Assembly: GCA_965178125.1 (NCBI GenBank)
Contig: OZ237763.1
Location: forward strand, 620,001 to 684,000
DNA: 64,000 nt
Origin: Bilabrum cf. latius
Lineage: Eukaryota; Bigyra: Bicosoecida; Bigyra; Bicosoecida
Direction of reading: 5' to 3'
Shown: in pieces, positions 58,200 to 64,000 of the stretch
Layout of the letters: each line of letters begins with the position of its first letter
How positions within the stretch are numbered: the stretch's first letter is position 1
Notes under the pieces: generated by a model
The model's input: the letters and a program-made list of their open reading frames with translations, nothing else
What the model was told of the DNA's origin: nothing
The model's database searches: none
Program-made: the position numbers and the translations under genes

Positions 58200-61100
58200 T
58201 CACGCTCTCGACCCGAGCGGCGCAGCCGGCGAGAAGGACGCTGCGCTCCGCAGCAGGTCCGCGCGACTCCCTGCGCGCTGCCCGGTCAGGCCACCAGCCT
58301 GAGGGCCAGGGCCCAGGCGGACCCGCACTCGGGGAACATGGGGGCTGGAGGCACCCGCCGTGGTGACGCCCCCCTCGGTCTCCTCGATGGAGGAAGTGGC
58401 AGACCCGGTGCTGGCGGCGTCTTCGTCATCCCCTCCTCCTGTTCCCTGGCTGGACACGTCCCCGTCGCTCTCCACCTCCACGTCGATGCCGTCACCCACC
58501 GAGGGCATCGCGCCGCCGGAGGCGGACTGGGGGTTCACGCGGTTCTTGTCATTGAGAGCCACACGCAGCTGCACGGCCACGGCAATCGCCGCCACCATGC
58601 CCACGAGCGCCAGCGCCGCCACCACCACGGCACCAACGAGCACAGGCGACACGGCAGAGGGGCCGGGCGCGGAGGCACCGCCGTTGGACCCGCTGCCCTC
58701 GCCGTCCTGGGAGTCGTCACCCGCACCATCGTTCCCTGCACCCTGTTCTGGCTGTTCCCCGATCTCCACGACCAGCCTGTCGGTCAGCTGCACGCCTGCG
58801 CTGGAGCTGGCCGCCTCAAGCGCAGCCTCCGCGGCGGCCCTCTGGCTTGCAGGCACGATCACGATGGAGGCCTCGTTCCCGTCACCGTCCTCAGCGTTGA
58901 GGAACACCTGGGCGTCCACGCCTGCCGCCTGCACGGTGGCAGTCAGCTGGTAGGCAGCAGCGGCCTCGGCAGTGTTGAGCGAGGAGAAGACGGTCGCGTC
59001 GCCGGTCTCGGCAGCCACCTGCACCTGCATAATGGTGAACACGCCGGCGGTGCTGGCGGCGAACCGAGATGAAACGCCCAGGGCGGCGGGTGATCCGGTG
59101 CTGGCCGAAGACACGCCGCCGCGGATGGAGGACGCAGAAGCGGCGCCGCCGGAGGAGGAGGAACCAGTGCCTGCGGGCTCCAGATCGGCCCTGGTGATGG
59201 GCAGGCGGGTGTAGCCGAAGCTCCTGGTGCTGATGTGCCTCAGGTCAGCGTCCGACTCGAGCAGGTAGGCGGAGATGCGCACGTCCCTCTTGTTCCTCAG
59301 GGAACCCACGGGCACCACTGCGATCGTCTCGGTGCACCGCTGCAGCACCAGCTGGGCGGACCAGTCGATGGAGGAGTGCCTCGTCTCGCGCAGCACGACG
59401 GTCACAGAGTCAGGGTCGAACCGCTCGTCGGAGCAGTACCGGAGGGTGAGGGCGATGGACCCGTCGGCCAGGCGGTTGGTGTCTCCCACCACAGTCTCAA
59501 AGTCCACAAGGGCAGAGTTGGTGCGAGTCGGGGCGTAGTTCGCCACCGGGTAGCCGGGGATGATCTCCGCCGCTTCGAAGGTGGGCACGCAGTTGCGGCC
59601 GAAGCTCACCTCCTCCCGGCGGGTCTGCACCCAGTTGCCCTCGCGCGAGCTGTACGTGGATAGCGCGAACCGCAGGTCGTTCTTGTTCCTAAAGGTAGAC
59701 CGGGGGCCGAGCACGAGCACCTTGGATTGCCCGTTCTCGAGCTCGACGACCTTGTTGAAGCTCACGCTCGAGTGCCTAGACTCGGACACCAGGAAGCGCT
59801 TGCTGTCCGGCCCGAACCGGTCAAAGTAGCTAACACGCACCGCCACGTCGCACTCCTCCACGGAGCGGCCGTTGTTGTCCACCCACCCGGTCCATCCGGG
59901 GGCGCGCCTGTCCTTCCAGATGGTCTCGATGCGGCCGCCCCACGAGGACCACGAATCGTACCCTTTGGTCTCCGAGGGGACGAAGGCCGCCAGGTCGCTC
60001 TCATCGCTGTAGTCGTTCGTGCAGTGCCGGCCAATGTCAAGGCTGCGAGTGGTGCGCCATTCTGCCCTCCAGGTGTCGTAGTACTGCAGGCTGATCCTGA
60101 TGTCGTTCTTATTGCGGAAATCTGCCCTGCTGCCGAGGTTCAGCAGCGTCTCCTGCCCGTTGGTCAGGGTGACTTGGAAGGCCCGCTGGATGGAAGAGTG
60201 CCTGGTCTCGCGCACCACGAACGTCCGCTTCTCGCCCTCGCAGCCAGAGGGGTCGTTGAAGGCCACGCGCACCACCACGTCGCATCCGGGGGAGCGGTTG
60301 CGGCCGTACACGGCTGAGATCGTGCCCCTGCTCCAGGTCCTCTCCACGGTGGAGCGTGGGAACTCGGCGGACACCGCGGCCGCCTCGGGGAACGTCTCCA
60401 GGTCCCTGCTGCCGAGGTCGATCGACATGCGCTGGCGCCAGTTGCCGCGGACGTTCCACCACATCGAGTCGTAGAACAGCCCGAACCGCACGTCGTTCTT
60501 ACGCCCCAGGTCCTCCCTGGAGCCCATGTCGATGATGGCGGAGAAACCGTTCTGCAGCGTTACCTGCCTCTCAACATCAACGCTGCTGTGCCTGGTCTCC
60601 CTCACGCGGAAGGTGGTCTAAGAGGGCCCGTCGGGATCGTAGTAGGCCACGCGCATGACGGCGCGCCCCTCGGCCGACCGGCGGTTGCCGTACAAGGCCT
60701 CTAGCCTGCCGCCCTGGCCGGTCACCTGGTCCCACCGGAGATCGACGGGCTGCAGCGTGGAGCGGTCTGCCTCCGGGGGCGAGCTAAGGCACTGCCGGCC
60801 GATGCTTAGCGAGCGGCACGTCTGGATCCAGCCGCCGCGGCCGTCGGGTCGCAGCATGGTGATCCTCACATCGTTCTTGTTGCCGAAAGTGGCCCTGTCG
60901 CCGAGGTCCACCAGAGCGGTTGTGCCGAGCTCCATGGTGATCTGTCTCGCGAGCGGAATGCTGCTGTGCCGGGTCTCGCGCAGCAAGAATGTCGCAGTGG
61001 GAGCAAGCTCGGCAGTATCCCCGGCGTACGACACGCGCACGATGACGCGGCAGTTCTCGTCCCGCTGGTTGTTGGCGATTGCGTACTCGAGGCGCCCCCA

Positions 61101-63998
61101 GGAGCCCGTGTACCTCGACGTCTCCTCCACCTCGATCACGTTGGCCGCTTGGACCTCCTCCACGCAGTCGCGGCCGATGTCCACGGCGCGGCCGATGGAG
61201 TGCCACTCAGAGTCGCTGGAGGACGGGCGCTCGGCCGGCTGCTCCGTGCTGGACCACCGCCCGTACCTGTACAGCTGGTACCGCTGGTCGTTCTTGCGCT
61301 GCTTGCCCAGCACGAGCTGCAGCTCCTCACCGTCCGTGGCGTGGAACACGTACGCCAAGTTGACCGAGCTGTGCCTCGTTTCCTTGATCATGAACCAGCC
61401 CTCGCCACCGCTCTCAGAGCGGTCTCGCGTGGACCACACGAACTGCACCTGAGCCATGCACTGCGCGTTCTTGCGGTTGTTGCTGAACGAGTTGACGATG
61501 TAGGGGCCCGAGTTGCCCTCGGAGCGGTAGGGGCGGGGGTACCCCTCCACCAGCCGGTCCGCGCACTCCCTGTCCTCGCGACCAGTGCACCCGCCCACCT
61601 CGTACTGGTCGTACCCGCAGGTCGTGCAGGCGGCGCACTCCCTGTTCTGGAAGATGTCCTCCTCGTCGTCTGGGTGAGAGCCCCGGCAGCTCTTGGTCTC
61701 GTACTCCGAACCGGACCTGCACGTGGAGCACTCGAGGCACCAGTCGGCCTGCGCGAGCTGGCTGGCGTCGTAGGTGTCGGCCCTGCACACGGGGTTCTTG
61801 TACTCGCTGCTGGACCCGCACGGTGCGCAGAAGCACCTCGTGCCCACGGTGGACGTGCCTCCGATCCTGGTGAAGCTGTCGGCCTCAGAGGCGGTACCCA
61901 GGCGGTAGGCCAGGCCGGTCACTGCCCTGTTGCCGCCGTTGATCTTCAACACCTCGAGGAAGCCTTGCTGACCCTGGGCCAGCACCACGTCGGCCTGGAA
62001 GCCGTTGTCTAGGCCCTGCACGCGGAACTCGCGGTGAGGCTCGATCATGTCCCTGTACCACGCGGGCTTGTCGCCCTGGTACCATGCCACGCGCAGTGTG
62101 GACTCGCAGCTGTCGCCGCGCGCCCGCCCCTGGGTCTGCATGAGCGTCAGCTTGCCGTTCTCGAAGCCGTTCCTCGTCTCTGCGTTGGGCCCGATGGAGA
62201 AGTCATACTCGTCCGTGTTTCCAGCGCCGGAGATGGCCACGCACCGCTGCGGCTGGTCAGCGGCACAGCTGCCCAGGGGCGCGAAGCCGGCCTCGCAGGT
62301 GATCTCGGGGCACAGCACTGCCACACGGAAGCGGATGGTATCAGTGGCGCTGCCATCCTCGGCAACGAGCTGCATCTCAATCTGGTAGCTGCCCGCACCG
62401 CCGTCGAAGACGGACGCGTCGGCCAGCACGACCTGCGCCGTGCTGGGCTCGTCACCGTCACCGGGCGTGATGCGGATCTCCAAGCCGTCGGTCTCGAAGC
62501 AACCATCCGCTTCACAGGCGCCATCTGTCACGCCGCTGGGCTGCCCGGGCTTGAGGTGCGTGCAGTGGCACGTCAGCACGCCGTCCACAGTCACGGGATC
62601 GGGGTGGGAGAAGGCCACAGACGCGCCCACGATGGCGCTGCCCACGGCTGCGTTCTTGCGGATGGAGGCGGGAATGCCGTCCAGGGCGGGCTGGGACAGG
62701 ACGACGGGGGCCTCGACCACGTCCAGCACTGTCAGGGTCACGGTCACGGTGTCGGCGTCGGCCAGAGCCACCTTGCCGTCCAGCGCCGCCACGGTCACCG
62801 TGACGATGTTGCTGCCCCCGTTGGCCACCATGGCCTCGAAGTCCTCGCCGGAGCCAGCGTAGCTGATCGTGGTGACGCCAGCGCTGGTGCTGATCTGGAA
62901 GAGAGCAGCGCTGTCGCCGACCACCTGGTACGTGACCTCGTCGCTCCTGTCGCGGTCCGTGGCATCCAGCTCGCCCAGGACCACCGGGCCAGCCACGTTC
63001 TCCTCGATGCTGGCGGCGATGTCACCGCTCTGGAACTCGGGGTCGAACTCAAGGTTGCGCACGGTGAAGGAGAACCCGATCGAGGCCTTGAGGTTGCCGC
63101 TGTCGGTGGCCACCACGGTGGGGGACTGGGTCTGGGGCAAGCGGACCACGTCCTCGAACGCGATGGGCCCGCCGGTCATGGACACGATGCCCTCTGAGGA
63201 GATGGTCAGCGGGTAGGCGGCCGCGATCTGGTCGGGGATGCGCAGGGTAATGGTGAGAGAGTCGCCCGCGTCCTGGTCACGGAACAAGGCGCTCATGTCA
63301 AGCCCCGAGGAGGACTGCAGGTCAGTGCTCTGCTCGTCCACGCTGAAAGCGATCGAGGAACGGAGCCTCCTCGGCGCCTCGTTCACGTCCTGCACCTCGA
63401 TTCGGATGAGCACGCTGGCAGGCCCCGGGGCGCCAGGGCCCTCATTGGCAAGGTCTGGGTCACCGACCGTAAGCCTGTACACGAACACGTTGCCAGAGGG
63501 ACTCTCGAAGTCGAACCCGTCAGAATTGGAGCGCTGCTCCAGGATGCCCAGGTCGTTCAGGAACTCGACCTGATCCGTGGGCTCGTCGTTGGGGGTCTGC
63601 CCCTGCTGCGGCACGAACTCGATCGACCAATCGATGAAGAGCTGATCGGAGAAACCGTCGGGGTCCCGGAAGATATTGTCCGCGGCTGCGATCTGCAGGG
63701 GGAAATTGGGCACGTCGTTCTCGTCGACCTGGTACACGATGGGCGTCTGCACCCCGGGGATGATCACCACTTGCTCGTCCACGTCCCTGATCTCGATCTC
63801 GAGCAGGGTGGCGGACGAGGCCAGCCGACGGCGGAAGGAAGCATGCCTCTCGGAGTCGCCGCCCAGGCTGGCGAGCCTGCGGGAGGCGGGCTGGTTGTCT
63901 TCCACCACCAGGCGGAGGAGCCTGCGATCCTGCATGTCAGACGATCCGGAGAAGTCTGTCTCGAAGTCGAGGAGGGCGCCGCACCCCTCCCCGCTGGG
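58200..63998 (-). CDS. Large single-pass surface protein with cadherin-like and 'RETRHSS' repeats (5' end outside window)
   Basis: Partial, at least 1930 residues, ending in TGA; in-frame TAG at 60618-60620. The N-terminal visible part (about 63900-62500) looks like cadherin/calx-beta-type repeats (SIEENVAGPVVLGELDATD, VTVTVAALDGKVALADADT). A Cys-rich region follows (about 61830-61540: CSTCRSGSEYETKSC, CAACTTCGYDQYEVGGC). Then come six modules of about 130 residues, each with a core like FLLRETRHSSI and a GNKNDVRITML-type end. One membrane segment (VLVGAVVVAALALVGMVAAI, about 58630-58560) and a short tail end the protein. The order fits an extracellular adhesion or sensing molecule. The repeated module is not one I recognise. 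Confidence 0.75.
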
Positions 63999-64000
63999 CT

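Noticed and set aside
191-63998. Split genes as pseudogenes or nonsense alleles
   Set aside because: The interruptions are almost only TAG, stay in frame, occur in essential genes, and are shared between paralogues; pseudogenes would also show TGA, TAA and frameshifts.
191-63998. Selenocysteine or pyrrolysine at UAG
   Set aside because: Selenocysteine uses UGA, and pyrrolysine use is confined to certain prokaryotes; the number and scatter of UAG codons also do not fit.
191-63998. Organelle origin of the window (mitochondrial codes also reassign UAG)
   Set aside because: Spliceosomal-type introns, GC-rich composition and nuclear genes such as ORC1, UTP14 and MVD rule it out.

Overview
The window is nuclear DNA of a unicellular eukaryote. 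It is GC-rich and gene-dense, with short GT-AG introns of roughly 90-260 bp, often none. Its genes are eukaryote-specific: ORC1 with a BAH domain, the U3 snoRNP protein UTP14, a GPI8-type C13 peptidase, a mitochondrial-type ATP synthase gamma subunit, mevalonate diphosphate decarboxylase, a fatty-acid elongase, a TLC-domain protein, a PDR-type ABC transporter and hybrid histidine kinases. Nothing points to photosynthesis. The mix (mevalonate pathway, PDR transporter, hybrid kinases, elongase) would fit a heterotrophic stramenopile such as a labyrinthulomycete. That lineage call is inference only.

The main observation is a non-standard nuclear genetic code. Read with the standard code, most long genes here appear cut into collinear, same-frame pieces, and the cut is almost always a single TAG. 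About 59 in-frame TAG codons fall in 17 genes, while 18 confident genes end at TGA and 3 at TAA; none needs TAG as its end. The aligned evidence favours UAG = glutamine. A TAG in one kinase aligns with CAG in its neighbouring paralogue, a GH27 enzyme has TAG at the Gln of the HEEQDAK block, ORC1 has TAG where human ORC1 has Gln (LPCREQE), and an LRR has TAG in the usual 'SLQAIG' position. UAA remains a stop, so this looks like a UAG-only reassignment. All CDS below are read this way.

Layout. 0.2-3.4 kb: 3' part of a PDR/ABCG transporter (+). 3.8-4.9 kb: ELO elongase (+). 5.3-7.2 kb: secreted GH27 alpha-galactosidase-like enzyme (-), divergent from ATP synthase gamma (+, 7.7-8.8 kb). 9.2-10.2 kb: SAP30-like protein with a degenerate PHD finger (+). 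10.4-12.6 kb: GPI8-like peptidase with a long Gln-rich extension (+), converging on an RRM protein with two tandem-repeat tails (-, 12.7-14.5 kb). 14.6-16.3 kb: two unrecognised genes. 16.7-18.0 kb: METTL-type methyltransferase (-). 18.2-21.5 kb: ORC1 (-), head to head with UTP14 (+, 21.7-25.8 kb). 26-27 kb: weakly supported coding signal. 27.2-28.4 kb: TLC protein (-), head to head with mevalonate diphosphate decarboxylase (+, 28.6-30.4 kb). 30.7-32.1 kb: unrecognised gene (-).

32.9-41.8 kb holds two head-to-head hybrid histidine kinases. Their kinase and receiver halves form a nearly identical 2.3 kb inverted repeat, while their membrane sensor halves have diverged. 42.2-45.4 kb: Tudor-like repeat protein (+). 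45.5-50.1 kb: LRR/coiled-coil protein (-), head to head with a 2222-residue LRR/IQ-motif protein (+, 50.3-56.9 kb). 57.1-57.6 kb: small two-exon gene (-). 58.2-64.0 kb: large membrane-anchored surface protein with a repeated 'RETRHSS' module (-), running off the right edge.

No rRNA, tRNA, CRISPR array or transposon was recognised. Intron borders were set by eye from splice signals and reading frame and may be off by a base or two.
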